Assembly: GCF_023101345.1 (NCBI RefSeq)
Contig: NZ_CP095848.1
Coordinates: forward strand, 3,374,001-3,438,000
Origin: Hymenobacter sublimis
GTDB taxonomy: Bacteria > Bacteroidota > Bacteroidia > Cytophagales > Hymenobacteraceae
Direction: 5' to 3'
Length of the DNA: 64,000 nt
The notes under the pieces were generated by a model. The model saw only the letters and a program-made list of their open reading frames with translations, was not told where the DNA came from and did not search any database. Made by a program: the position numbers and the translations under genes. Shown one piece after another: positions 28,101 to 35,603 of the stretch (positions are counted from its first letter, which is position 1; each line of letters begins with the position of its first letter).

Positions 28101-28765
28101 AGTCCCCCTTCGATGCCGTGCTGCTCGATGTGCAGATGCCGGAAATGGACGGGTACGAGGCGGCCCGCCAGCTGCGCATGCTCTTCCCCGACGCCGGGCG
28201 CCTACCCCTTATCGGCCTTACAGCCTCGGCCCTACCCGAAGACCGCGCCCTGGCCCTGGCCGCCGGCATGAACGATACGCTGGCCAAGCCCTTTGACCCC
28301 GCCGTACTCTACGCCCGCTTGGCCTACTTCACGGGCCGCACCGAAGCCCCCAGCTCGGCCCCTATTTCCCTGCCCCCCGCACGCCCAGCAAGTTTGGCTG
28401 CGGACGGGCCAGCCATACAGCCGCCCGATTGGAGCTTGTTGGAGGAGTTAGCGGGCGGGAACGAGGCCTTCGTGCACCAGATTGTTCGAACGTTTCTGAC
28501 GCAGGCGCCAGCCCTTCTGGCCCAGCTCCACTTGGCGGCGGCAGCGGCCTCGGGCACGGAAATAGCCGCTCTGGCGCACAAGCTCCGGGGGCAGGTTGCT
28601 TATTTTGGCGTCGAGGGCCTGGCGCAACAACTGGAGCAGCTGGAGCAGCAAAGCCGGTTAGGCCATGAGCCCGGGACGCTAGCGGAACTGTTGGAGGATA
28701 TAGAACAGCAGCTCACCCGCTTATATCCGCTTCTTCAGCGGCGTTTGTCACAAAGTACCGGGTAA
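25121..28765 (+). CDS. Hybrid two-component sensor kinase with periplasmic propeller
   Basis: 1214 residues from the ATG at 25121 (a TTG at 25097 is less likely). Domains in order: signal sequence (1-24); two-component-regulator propeller repeats (about 30-540; e.g. YLWIGTAEGLVRFDG, VWIGTEGTGILCYSKG); Y_Y_Y domain (about 556-620); one membrane segment (about 636-655); histidine kinase with H714 in NMSHEIRTPMNAVIGL; ATPase with NLVGNAIKF, DTGIGIA and GTGLGLSIA; receiver with phosphoacceptor D1003 in LLDVQMPEMDG; and a C-terminal Hpt domain with H1153 in AHKLRGQ. There is no AraC output domain, so the phosphate must leave by the Hpt domain to a separate regulator. The LytTR gene 42 bases downstream is an obvious candidate partner. 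The sensed ligand is unknown. Confidence 0.94.
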   Translation: MRFCRWFVLVFLGWALFSAAATAQLLPAKRFVTQFGAAEGLPQPFIYALAQDRAGYLWIGTAEGLVRFDGTEFVTFTTAEGLAEDFVTRLYVHPRTGQLWVGHYQGAVSRWQGQRLQRVSAQAARAAGFSAPQGIAPPDTTLAAPDGAVSLSQVLPPGTVAQCVLTDREHNVWIGTAGRGLWRWSDRHITFFPFVENSPTGTVRALFSQNKAFGMLSTGQLFQLDKNPRRTSPLTVFPGKLLPYPPSVVLETPDGRGHPVADGSNPNSPPASVWAGTTGHGLWQMQLAATRPKPMMKRVRRLPMDASITALTQHPNGDLWVGTALDGVYRLPADSARPAQHFTTANGLLHNTIYALTTDTTGGIWMGTHDTGLAVWQRGQFRYHRFPQGGIDVAALLTDEAGRVWIGTEGTGILCYSKGKFQAYSTAQGLASPYVYALLPLRWGGSFQPDFRRKQIAVIHRNAISFADSRQHFAPATLPDNPLVQGLLPQVAAAQDEYCMWVSTRSGLLRLRTDAPHLLPTSSAPQPALLTSEVDGAARPPQQLGDLSATQHRVSFRFRGISLLPGRAGVQYQYRLRGYHAEWSRPTTVDEAQFPRLDAGQYTFEVRARSGEHGPWSRPVAASFSIATPFWRTWWFAALSVLAAGAAIWAFVRGREITLRRQKLQLETTVRERTAELRQQKAQTEQINADLVVARDAAEASRRAKAQFLANMSHEIRTPMNAVIGLTHLLRNTPVDAEQGEYLEAIQSSSQNLLVIINDILDSSKMEAGKLTLEQAPFRLPELVERVARMFQFATEAKGLYLRTEVAAEVPAAILGDSVRLNQVLVNLVGNAIKFTTRGGVSVRVSVTAEAEAPPRLRFAVQDTGIGIAANKLDAIFEDFSQANASTTRQFGGTGLGLSIARNLVHLHGGRVWVESAEGQGSTFWFEIPCLPADEASVRPEAAASLAPFEPALRVLVAEDNDLNQLVARKTLEAWNVQVTIAANGRLAVAAAQQSPFDAVLLDVQMPEMDGYEAARQLRMLFPDAGRLPLIGLTASALPEDRALALAAGMNDTLAKPFDPAVLYARLAYFTGRTEAPSSAPISLPPARPASLAADGPAIQPPDWSLLEELAGGNEAFVHQIVRTFLTQAPALLAQLHLAAAAASGTEIAALAHKLRGQVAYFGVEGLAQQLEQLEQQSRLGHEPGTLAELLEDIEQQLTRLYPLLQRRLSQSTG

Positions 28766-28794
28766 ACCACCTGTGCTTTTTCCGGGGCACCTTG

Positions 28795-28802
28795 TACCTT
28801 TG
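28795..28802 (+). promoter_or_regulatory. -7 box immediately before the LytTR gene
   Basis: TACCTTTG, exact TAnnTTTG match, only five bases before the ATG at 28808. If used, the transcript would begin at or next to the start codon, giving a leaderless mRNA. No -33 TTG is seen at the usual distance. Confidence 0.45.
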
Positions 28803-28807
28803 ACGTT

Positions 28808-29536
28808 ATGGCCGAAACTGCTACCACTCTCCGCTGCCTGGTTGTTGACGACGACCCGCTTGCTCTGCAGATCGTTGAAAACTGCGTGGCAACTACGCCT
28901 TTTCTAGTGCACGCCGGCAGCTGCTCCAGCGCCATTGCTGCCGCCGAAGTGCTGCGCACGGAGCCCATCGACCTGCTGTTTCTCGACGTGGAAATGCCCC
29001 TAATGTCGGGGCTGGATTTGCTCCGCACTTTGCAGCACCCGCCGCTGGTTATTCTTATTACCAGCAGCAAGAGCTATGCCGTGGAAGCCTTTGAGCACGA
29101 AGTACTTGACTACGTGGTGAAGCCCATCAGCTACGCCCGCTTCCTGCAGGCCGCCCAGAAAGCTCTTGCCGCCCACGAAACTCACCTGAACCCAACCCTC
29201 GATACCATTGTCGCGCCCACAAACACGCAGTTCACCTTCGTGAAAGTGGATAACAAGCTGCTGAAGGTGTTATTCGATGACGTCCGCTACGTGGAAGCCC
29301 TGGGCGACTACGTACACATCGTGACGGCCAAGAGCAAGCTAATTGTGTACAGCACGATGCGGGCGGTAGAGGAAAAATTTCCTTCTACCCTGTTTGTGCG
29401 GGTGCACCGCTCTTTTATCGTTAATCTGAAACGGGTGCAGACCATTGAAGACAACACGGTAGTCATCGACGAGAAGCACATTCCTATTGGCCAGACGTAT
29501 CAGCGTGAGGTTTTTCAGCGTCTTAATAAGTTTTAG
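28808..29536 (+). CDS. LytTR-type response regulator
   Basis: 242-residue DNA-binding regulator. The receiver domain (about 8-120) has the acidic pair in VVDDDPLAL, the phosphoacceptor Asp in LLFLDVEMPLMSGLDLL, and the conserved Lys in DYVVKPISYARFL. The LytTR domain (about 138-240) shows FTFVKVDNKLLKVLFDDVRY, DYVHIVTAKSKLIVYSTM and FVRVHRSFIVNLKRV. It lies 42 bases after the hybrid kinase. LytTR regulators usually pair with a His_kinase (LytS-like) protein that is absent here, so pairing with the upstream Hpt-ending kinase is an inference from adjacency. Confidence 0.94.
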   Translation: MAETATTLRCLVVDDDPLALQIVENCVATTPFLVHAGSCSSAIAAAEVLRTEPIDLLFLDVEMPLMSGLDLLRTLQHPPLVILITSSKSYAVEAFEHEVLDYVVKPISYARFLQAAQKALAAHETHLNPTLDTIVAPTNTQFTFVKVDNKLLKVLFDDVRYVEALGDYVHIVTAKSKLIVYSTMRAVEEKFPSTLFVRVHRSFIVNLKRVQTIEDNTVVIDEKHIPIGQTYQREVFQRLNKF

Positions 29537-29546
29537 CCCGTCGGCG

Positions 29547-30200
29547 TTGCCTGCTACCTCCTGCCTACCTTTCCGTTTCCGCACTTACCGTCGGCGGCTT
29601 CTGCTATGCTGCTTGCTGGTGTTTGGCTGGTTGCTGGCTTTGCCTGCGGCCCGTGCCCAGCAGGCCGGCGACACGCTTAGCGCGGCCTGTCCCGCACCTA
29701 GGGTAGTGGAGCTGTGCGTGGAGTTGGATGCCAGCCGGGCCATTGACCCCGGCGCCGGCCCCCTGACGTTCCGCTGGGACATGGGCGACGGCACGCAGCT
29801 CACTGGCCCAGCTATTTCCCACTGCTACCAGGAGCGCAAGCGCTATACCGTGCGGCTGGATGTGGTGGAAGAAGCTACTGGCGAGGTGCGCCGCGCCGAA
29901 AAGCTCATTCCCGTCGATTTCACCCAAGAGATTGTGCTCAACTTCCGCGCCGGCTCCACTGACACCGTGCGGGTAGGCCAGCCCGTTGTCTTCGATGCCC
30001 TGGATTCGCAGTTGCCGCTGTGTCAAAACGTGGTGGTGCTGTGGGACTTTCGGGACGGGTTTGTGACTAACGGCCGGCAGGTACGGCACGCCTTTCGGCG
30101 GCCGGGCCAGTATCCGGTTCGCATGAGCCTGCGCGGCAACGGCCCCGACTCCTGCCCTAGCAGCCACTGCGTGAGTCGCACGCTGGTAGTAGTGCCGTAA
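29547..30200 (+). CDS. Secreted PKD-domain protein
   Basis: About 217 residues, start uncertain. No ATG exists; the TTG at 29547 avoids overlap with the LytTR gene and leads into a basic stretch and hydrophobic signal (RRRLLLCCLLVFGWLLALPAARAQQ). Two Ig-like PKD folds follow: ELDASRAIDPGAGPLTFRWD with DMGDGTQ (about 75-125) and FDALDSQLPLCQNVVVLWDF with RHAFRRPGQYPVRMSLRG (about 155-205). Paired Cys suggest disulphides, as expected outside the cytoplasm. PKD folds bind proteins or polysaccharides. It has no sorting domain at the C-terminus. A longer frame starts at 29487 but is unlikely. Confidence 0.72.
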   Translation: MPATSCLPFRFRTYRRRLLLCCLLVFGWLLALPAARAQQAGDTLSAACPAPRVVELCVELDASRAIDPGAGPLTFRWDMGDGTQLTGPAISHCYQERKRYTVRLDVVEEATGEVRRAEKLIPVDFTQEIVLNFRAGSTDTVRVGQPVVFDALDSQLPLCQNVVVLWDFRDGFVTNGRQVRHAFRRPGQYPVRMSLRGNGPDSCPSSHCVSRTLVVVP

Positions 30201-30424
30201 CACTTGCGCATAAACAACTGTAGGATTCGGGCGTTCAGCTATTTAGATGATGACAGAAGTTGGCCCTAGCCAGTGTTGCCGCTAAGCAAACTAAAAACAT
30301 CCCAAGGCCTTGGTTTTGTAGCCCTGGAATTGCGGCCTTCTAGGCCTAGCTGCAAGACGTTACGTTACACGCTGTACTGCTGCTCGTCTCTGTGCCTTCT
30401 GACGCTGTACACGCGCATTCTCTT

Positions 30425-31969
30425 TTACATCACCCGGCTGCGTTGCGCCGCCTGTTCGTTTGCTACCTGGGTAGCGGCCAGCTGCTGCAGGATTCCCAAC
30501 GTTAGCTCCCACAGGTCTTCGTAAGGAATAATTTCTATTTCGCCGTAAGCCTCACCGGGTTGAGGCGCGGCCCGCAGACGCTCCAGCAGAGGTGCCGTTT
30601 TTTTCTCGCAGGCTTCCGGCACGAAGTTTTCCTTCACCGTCATCAGCAGCATTCGAAAGAACAGCTGGCTACGTAGCGTGGCGGGGTCCCGCAGGTGGCG
30701 CTGCTCATACTTGCGCAACCCTTCCAAACGCGCCAGCAAGCCCTCAATGTCGCGGCGCCGGAGGAAGTATAAAAACTGTAGAATTAGAATAGCTACGTTG
30801 TAGCCTTGCTTATCGCGGCTATAGTCGGGTACCGTCTGCACGAACTGGGCGAACTGCCGCATTTTAAGCGGCGAAGTTTCCGAACGGACGAAGAGCAGAT
30901 ACGTCTCATACAACTCCCACCGCTGCTGCGCGGCCGAACGTTGCTTGCCATAATAGGGGTTCTTGCGGGCCTGTGATAGTAAGTCGAAGGCGTGCTCGTA
31001 TTGCCGGGCATGCACGGCCAGCATGAAGTAAGTTTCTAGGTAATAGAACCAGTTTCCGGATGAGTAGTGAAAATCTTTAAAGTATTCCTCTGCCAGTTTT
31101 AACCCCTCTACTGCCTTGCGGCAGCGCAGGTGCGCGTACACGCTCATGTAGTTGTTAAAGCGCTTGTCGAAGCGCTTCTGATTGATGCGGCCCTGCTGCC
31201 AATCTCGCTCTGTATCGGCCGTTATTTTAATAATCTCTTGGTAGTTACCTATTGCTTCTTCCCTGGATAACTTGGTTACATACAAGTAATAAAAGGTGTT
31301 ATAGCTCTTCACTTTCTTATGCAGATTCTCGAGGTGTTCCAAGTGCAAGGGCAACTGTTGCATCAGAAACTGTCGGGCCCGAATCCGGTAAATGGAGAGT
31401 AATTTGACCTCATAAAACCGTTGCTCCGCTTCATCTTCCAGCGTTAATCTTTCCTGCAGCTTGCTAAGTTGCTGGTTCATCGCTTTGAACCGGACCGGAT
31501 TACGCATTTCAGCGTACATGTTGCGTAAAATGCGGGTGCACATAACGGCATACTGCGTTAGCTCCGCTTCAGAGGCTACTAGCAATGCCTTCCGGTATAG
31601 CTTCTCCGCTAAAGTGTACTCTGCCTCTCCGGTCAAGATGCGCGCTTGGTGCAAAAGGCCCAGGCAGTGCTGCTCGTGCCGCCGGGCAACCATGTGGCGG
31701 ATGTCGGTATGGTCAAGAAAGTACAGGTGATTCAGTAGTTTCTGCTGTACCCTCGACTTAAGCTGCCGAAATGCAGTCTGGCTTTTTGCCTCCGCATTGC
31801 CGTACAGCGTTTTTACAAGCTTGTTCTGGGTGATATTAGGCTCTTGTTCCAGCAGCCGAACAAGCTGCAGATCTTTATTCGCCGTTCTACGAGCCGAGAA
31901 ATCTAGAAAAGGCAATACCGCCAATCTACGATCTGTCACAATTTTTACTAAAGTAGCTAATTCATTCAT
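30425..31969 (-). CDS. Large helical (TPR-like) protein of unknown function, 514 residues
   Basis: Predicted cytoplasmic: no signal peptide and no membrane segment. It is rich in Leu, Arg, Gln and Tyr. The first 90 residues (QNKLVKTLYGNAEAKSQTAF, RQLKSRVQQKLLNHLYFLD) could form a winged-helix-like DNA-binding unit, though no signature is clear. From about 100 to 450 there are repeated pairs of amphipathic helices of TPR-like spacing (ARILTGEAEYTLAEKLYRKA, LRCRKAVEGLKLAEEYFKDF, FMLAVHARQYEHAFDLL). Base composition is lower in GC than the flanking genes. The start ATG at 31969 faces the divergent repeat-peptide gene across 368 bases. I do not recognise the family; a TPR-type regulator is one possibility. 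Confidence 0.7.
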   Translation of the reverse strand: MNELATLVKIVTDRRLAVLPFLDFSARRTANKDLQLVRLLEQEPNITQNKLVKTLYGNAEAKSQTAFRQLKSRVQQKLLNHLYFLDHTDIRHMVARRHEQHCLGLLHQARILTGEAEYTLAEKLYRKALLVASEAELTQYAVMCTRILRNMYAEMRNPVRFKAMNQQLSKLQERLTLEDEAEQRFYEVKLLSIYRIRARQFLMQQLPLHLEHLENLHKKVKSYNTFYYLYVTKLSREEAIGNYQEIIKITADTERDWQQGRINQKRFDKRFNNYMSVYAHLRCRKAVEGLKLAEEYFKDFHYSSGNWFYYLETYFMLAVHARQYEHAFDLLSQARKNPYYGKQRSAAQQRWELYETYLLFVRSETSPLKMRQFAQFVQTVPDYSRDKQGYNVAILILQFLYFLRRRDIEGLLARLEGLRKYEQRHLRDPATLRSQLFFRMLLMTVKENFVPEACEKKTAPLLERLRAAPQPGEAYGEIEIIPYEDLWELTLGILQQLAATQVANEQAAQRSRVM

Positions 31970-32337
31970 AGCTCAAAGCGCTTATACAGTGTTTTTAGGC
32001 AGCTATGCAGTGCATGCTTGCCTGCAAATCTATGTCACAATTTAGAAAATTAAGGCCTTTGCCTAACCGATGTGCTGTCCTTCTTTTGTACTTGGGTTTT
32101 TCTGTATAATTCTTAGCTCGCATGTCACATTTCAGTTGAAATTGGCCAGCATTTTTGCCGATTTTCTACTTAAATAATTCAATTATATATCAAAACAGGC
32201 ATAAATACGAGTTTAGCCTAACGTGATTCTGAGCTTAAAACAGCGTCACGTTTACGCATTTTCTTTCCTTTACGCAGGCTGGTTTGGAACCCACCTTTGT
32301 GTCAGTCAATCACTTGAACCACAAACAATTCCAGATC
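31970..32337. other. AT-rich divergent intergenic region
   Basis: 368 bases between the 514-residue gene and the repeat-peptide gene, clearly more AT-rich than the window as a whole, especially 32100-32220. It must hold promoters for both genes. The best candidate for the plus strand is at 32292-32299. No coding frame or terminator is apparent. Confidence 0.6.
32292..32299 (+). promoter_or_regulatory. Possible -7 box of the repeat-peptide gene
   Basis: CACCTTTG matches TAnnTTTG at seven of eight positions, 38 bases before the ATG at 32338. A start here would exclude the in-frame upstream start at 32284. Confidence 0.35.
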
Positions 32338-32757
32338 ATGTTAAAGGTATTCATCCTCGGCCTGCTTCCCTTCTCAGCTCTCACTATCACTGCTGCCTCC
32401 CAGCAGAAACCGGCCGCCACAGTCTCCGCTCCTGTTGCGGTGCATGGTACTAATGGATGGGGCGAAGGTTATTTGGCTTTAGGTCACGGCACCAATGGCT
32501 GGGGCGAAGGCTACTTAGCCGTAGGTCACGGCACCAACGGGTGGGGCGAAGGTTACCTAGCAGTAGGACATGGTACCAATGGTTGGGGCGAAGGCTACCT
32601 AGCAGTAGGTCACGGTACTAATGGTTGGGGTGAAGGTTATTTGGCAGTAGGCCATGGCACTAATGGCTGGGGCGAGGGCTACTTGGTAGTGGAACACGGC
32701 ACCAATGGCTGGGGTGAAGGCTACAAGCATTTCGCTTCTGCAAGCAGCGTGTGCTGA
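32338..32757 (+). CDS. Secreted protein of seven tandem HGTNGWGEGY units
   Basis: 139 residues from the ATG at 32338. A signal peptide (MLKVFILGLLPFSALTITA) and a short Ala/Val/Pro linker precede seven copies of a 14-residue unit with consensus HGTNGWGEGYLAVG. The core HGTNGWGEGY is invariant in all seven; only LAVG varies (LALG, LVVE, and KHFA after the last). The protein ends SASSVC, with a C-terminal Cys. No known domain, lipobox or sorting domain is recognised. Codons differ between units at third positions, so the repetition is kept by selection on the peptide. It lies 59 bases before a peptide-importer operon and is divergent from the 514-residue gene. It may be a multi-copy peptide precursor, a repeat-fold adhesin or a metal/carbohydrate binder. 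Confidence 0.8.
   Translation: MLKVFILGLLPFSALTITAASQQKPAATVSAPVAVHGTNGWGEGYLALGHGTNGWGEGYLAVGHGTNGWGEGYLAVGHGTNGWGEGYLAVGHGTNGWGEGYLAVGHGTNGWGEGYLVVEHGTNGWGEGYKHFASASSVC
32443..32724 (+). repeat. Tandem 42-bp coding repeat, seven copies
   Basis: Six full 42-base units start at 32443, 32485, 32527, 32569, 32611 and 32653, with a 30-base partial seventh at 32695. Units differ mainly at wobble bases (for example His CAT/CAC, Gly GGT/GGC/GGG/GGA, Leu TTG/TTA/CTA). The amino-acid core is identical. Confidence 0.95.
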
Positions 32758-32816
32758 TATCTCCTCTTAAAACGTGGTAACTTGCCGGGCCTAATACTCT
32801 GCGTGGTTACCCGTTC

Positions 32817-34538
32817 ATGAAGCAACTTCTTCCCGGTCTGATTTTGCTGTTGTGGGCCAGCCTTTGCTCCTCCTGCTCCCCCACTCCCGCCGACACTACC
32901 TCTACTATCCGTATCCGATGGGCCCGGGACCCCGAGAATCTAGATCCGCTTATTGTCGATAATCCCAGTTCGAACGAAACCATTAACCTTCTGCATTGCA
33001 GCCTCTTACGGACCAGCGAAGCAGCTCACGGTTTCGCTCCCTGGCTGGCAGCCGCATTGCCTACCACCCAAGCCCTGAACGACTCCCTGCAACTGGTTAC
33101 CTACCAGCTGCGCCCCGAGGCAACCTGGGATAATGGCTCGCCCGTGCTAGCGCGTGATGTGGCCTTCACCCTAAAGGTTATGAACTGCCCAGGGCTACCC
33201 ATTGAAATAGCCCAGGCTCATTACGGGGTCATTCGCGACATTCTCCTGGACCCCAAAGATTCCCGCCGCTTTACGCTGGTAGTTGCCAGCCAAGACGTGG
33301 GCACTTCCGGCGACTACTCCATCCTTCCTGAATACGCCCTTGATCCGCAGGGCAAGCTGCGGGCCGTTTCCGTGCCGGAACTACGCCGGCAGCAGCAACC
33401 GGCCCTGGCCGCCGAGTTTGCGCGGCGGTACCAATCTCTGGACCTAGCTCGCCATCCGGAACGTGCGCCCGGCTGTGGGCCCTACCGGCTGGTAAAGTGG
33501 CAGAGTGGCCGCTCCCTTACGTTACAACGCAAAGCCAATTGGTGGGCCGACAAGATTTCCACGCCCCCCGCTGTGCTGCAGGCTTACCCTGAGCGCCTGA
33601 CGTTTCAGGTAATTCCGGACGCTGGCACCGCTACCCTGGCCTTGCGGCGCGGAGAATTGGAGCTATACGCCATGATGCCGGCCGGCGAATTTGCCCGCCT
33701 GCAACAGTCGGCCACCGATACGGAGCGGCTGCAGTTTTACACCACCGATTCCTATCAGTTTCTGACGGCGAGCTTCAACGTGCGCCAGCCAGCACTTCAG
33801 GACCGGCTTACCCGGCAGGCCCTGACGCATCTTTTCAATGTTCCCGCTCTCATTCAGGCCTCTCAGCAGGGAGCTGCCTACCCCAGCGTAGGCCTGATTA
33901 GCCCGCGCCTGAAACCTTACTACAACGACAGCCTACCCCTGCCCGACTTCAACCCGGCCCAGGCCGTTCGGCTGCTGCAGCAAGCCGGCTGGCAACGCTC
34001 AGCCACGGGCAGTTGGCAGCGCGGCACTACTGCGCAGCCAGTATTGCTTAAGCTCAGGGTGAGCTACCGGGCCGGTGAGCCCAGTTTCGAAACCGCGGCC
34101 CTGCAGTTCAGAGCCGCTGCGGCCGCCCTGGGTATTTCCATTGAGCTTCGTCCTACGGAGCCCTCTTTGCTGAGCCGCCAGGTGCGCGCCGGCGACACGG
34201 ATATTACCATTAGTAACTTGTCGGGGCAGCCTTTTTCCTACGATTTTACTTCGTTACTGCATTCCTCAAGCGTAGGCGTGAGCAACTTCACAGGCTTTTC
34301 TAACCCCGCTGCCGATGCCCTAATTGAGCAGTTGGTAGCAACCCAGCAGCCCGCGCGCAAGACGGTATTGCTACGCCGATTTCAGCGCTTATTGGCGCAG
34401 GAACGCCCTTTTACGGTGCTTTACTTTCTGAAACACCGGATTGCTGCTTCGCGGCGCTTGGGGCCCATTCCCGTCACGGGGTTAAAGCCGGGCTATGAAG
34501 CCGCCCGCATTCGGCCCCTACCCCTGCCGGCTCAATAA
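32817..34538 (+). CDS. Peptide ABC transporter substrate-binding lipoprotein (SBP_bac_5)
   Basis: 573-residue solute-binding protein of the oligopeptide/dipeptide/nickel class. The N-terminus MKQLLPGLILLLWASLCSSC is a lipoprotein signal with Cys20 as the likely lipidated residue. Family blocks are LDPLIVDNPSSNETINLLHC, the ligand-pocket region YQLRPEATWDNGSPVLARDV, GCGPYRLVKWQSGRSLTLQR and FNVRQPALQDRLTRQALTHL. It binds peptides or small solutes in the periplasm and passes them to the permeases encoded next, six bases downstream. Specificity cannot be read from sequence. The upstream repeat-peptide gene in the same direction is a possible source of ligand; that is inference. Confidence 0.9.
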   Translation: MKQLLPGLILLLWASLCSSCSPTPADTTSTIRIRWARDPENLDPLIVDNPSSNETINLLHCSLLRTSEAAHGFAPWLAAALPTTQALNDSLQLVTYQLRPEATWDNGSPVLARDVAFTLKVMNCPGLPIEIAQAHYGVIRDILLDPKDSRRFTLVVASQDVGTSGDYSILPEYALDPQGKLRAVSVPELRRQQQPALAAEFARRYQSLDLARHPERAPGCGPYRLVKWQSGRSLTLQRKANWWADKISTPPAVLQAYPERLTFQVIPDAGTATLALRRGELELYAMMPAGEFARLQQSATDTERLQFYTTDSYQFLTASFNVRQPALQDRLTRQALTHLFNVPALIQASQQGAAYPSVGLISPRLKPYYNDSLPLPDFNPAQAVRLLQQAGWQRSATGSWQRGTTAQPVLLKLRVSYRAGEPSFETAALQFRAAAAALGISIELRPTEPSLLSRQVRAGDTDITISNLSGQPFSYDFTSLLHSSSVGVSNFTGFSNPAADALIEQLVATQQPARKTVLLRRFQRLLAQERPFTVLYFLKHRIAASRRLGPIPVTGLKPGYEAARIRPLPLPAQ

Positions 34539-34544
34539 AGGTTT

Positions 34545-35603
34545 ATGGCAGGGTGGCCGTTGCTGCGCTATACCATCCGGACGCTGCTCGCGGCTTGGCT
34601 ACTTATATCCAGCTTGTTTCTGCTCAGTCGCGCCAACACTGACCAGGATACCTTCCTGCAAAATTCTACGGAAGGAAACGGCCGCCTACTCTCCGCAGCC
34701 GACCAGGTCCGTACCACCCAACAGTTGCTGCGGCGGTACGGGTTGGATATGCCCCTGTTCTACGTTACCCTCGACTCAGCCGCTGCCTCAGGGCGCTTAG
34801 CTTGGCGCTGGCACGGCACCCGCAATCAGTATCATCAGTGGTTTCGGCAGCTGCTGGCCGGCGACTTGGGCACCTCCTACCGCGACGGCGCGCCGGTAAC
34901 GGAAATATTAGGTCGGTCCTTGTCTTACACCTTGCCCTTAACACTACTTGCAGCCTTGGTAAGCACGGGCCTTACGCTGGGGCTGGTGCTGTGGCTGAGC
35001 TACCGCCCCCGGTGGCGTAGCATCTGGCTGAGCGGGCTGCATTTCTTACAGGCTCTGCCCCTATTTCTACTGGCTACCGGCTTGTTGCTACTGCTTGCCA
35101 ACCCAGATGTTTTGGCGTGGTTTCCGGCTTTTGGCCTGGGGCTTGAAGATGAGGCTGTGGCGTGGTGGCAGCAACCAGGCCGCCTGCTTTACTTCTTGAC
35201 CCTGCCCGCGCTTAGCTTGGTTTTGGTGACGGTGCCTGGGCTAGTAGTGCAGCTTAACGGGACTTTGCAGCGCGAGCTGCAACAGCCTTACATTGCTACG
35301 GCTCGTGCCAAAGGTGCAGGCTCCTCCCGCGTTGTCCGCCACCACGCCTTGCGCAACGCCCTGCTGCCTACCATCGCCTTGCTCTCGGCGTTGTTTCCCA
35401 ACTTGGTGGCCGGGGCTACCATCGTAGAAGTGCTGTTTGCCTTGCCAGGAATGGGCCGCTTGCTGGCTGATTCTGCGGCCGCGCAAGATTACCCGGTGCT
35501 GCTGGCGGCCGTGGGCCTAGTTGCGCTAGTGCGCGTAGCGGCCCAAGTATTAGCCGACGCCCTGTATCTGGCACTGGACCCTCGAATCCGGATGCACGCA
35601 TGA
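34545..35603 (+). CDS. Oligopeptide-type ABC transporter permease (DppB/OppB-like)
   Basis: 352-residue inner-membrane permease. A first membrane helix (about 8-28) is followed by a periplasmic loop with FRQLLAGDLGTSYRDGAPV, a family hallmark. Five further helices follow. The ATPase-docking EAA-type loop is ATARAKGAGSSRVVRHHALR (about 249-268). It forms a heterodimer with the next gene product; the two overlap by four bases (ATGA), so they are translationally coupled. No ATPase gene follows. Confidence 0.92.
   Translation: MAGWPLLRYTIRTLLAAWLLISSLFLLSRANTDQDTFLQNSTEGNGRLLSAADQVRTTQQLLRRYGLDMPLFYVTLDSAAASGRLAWRWHGTRNQYHQWFRQLLAGDLGTSYRDGAPVTEILGRSLSYTLPLTLLAALVSTGLTLGLVLWLSYRPRWRSIWLSGLHFLQALPLFLLATGLLLLLANPDVLAWFPAFGLGLEDEAVAWWQQPGRLLYFLTLPALSLVLVTVPGLVVQLNGTLQRELQQPYIATARAKGAGSSRVVRHHALRNALLPTIALLSALFPNLVAGATIVEVLFALPGMGRLLADSAAAQDYPVLLAAVGLVALVRVAAQVLADALYLALDPRIRMHA

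Noticed and set aside
32443..32724. Regular 42-base repeats as a CRISPR array or non-coding minisatellite
   Set aside because: No unique spacers; the repeats are contiguous, in frame, preserve amino acids and vary at wobble bases, so they are coding.
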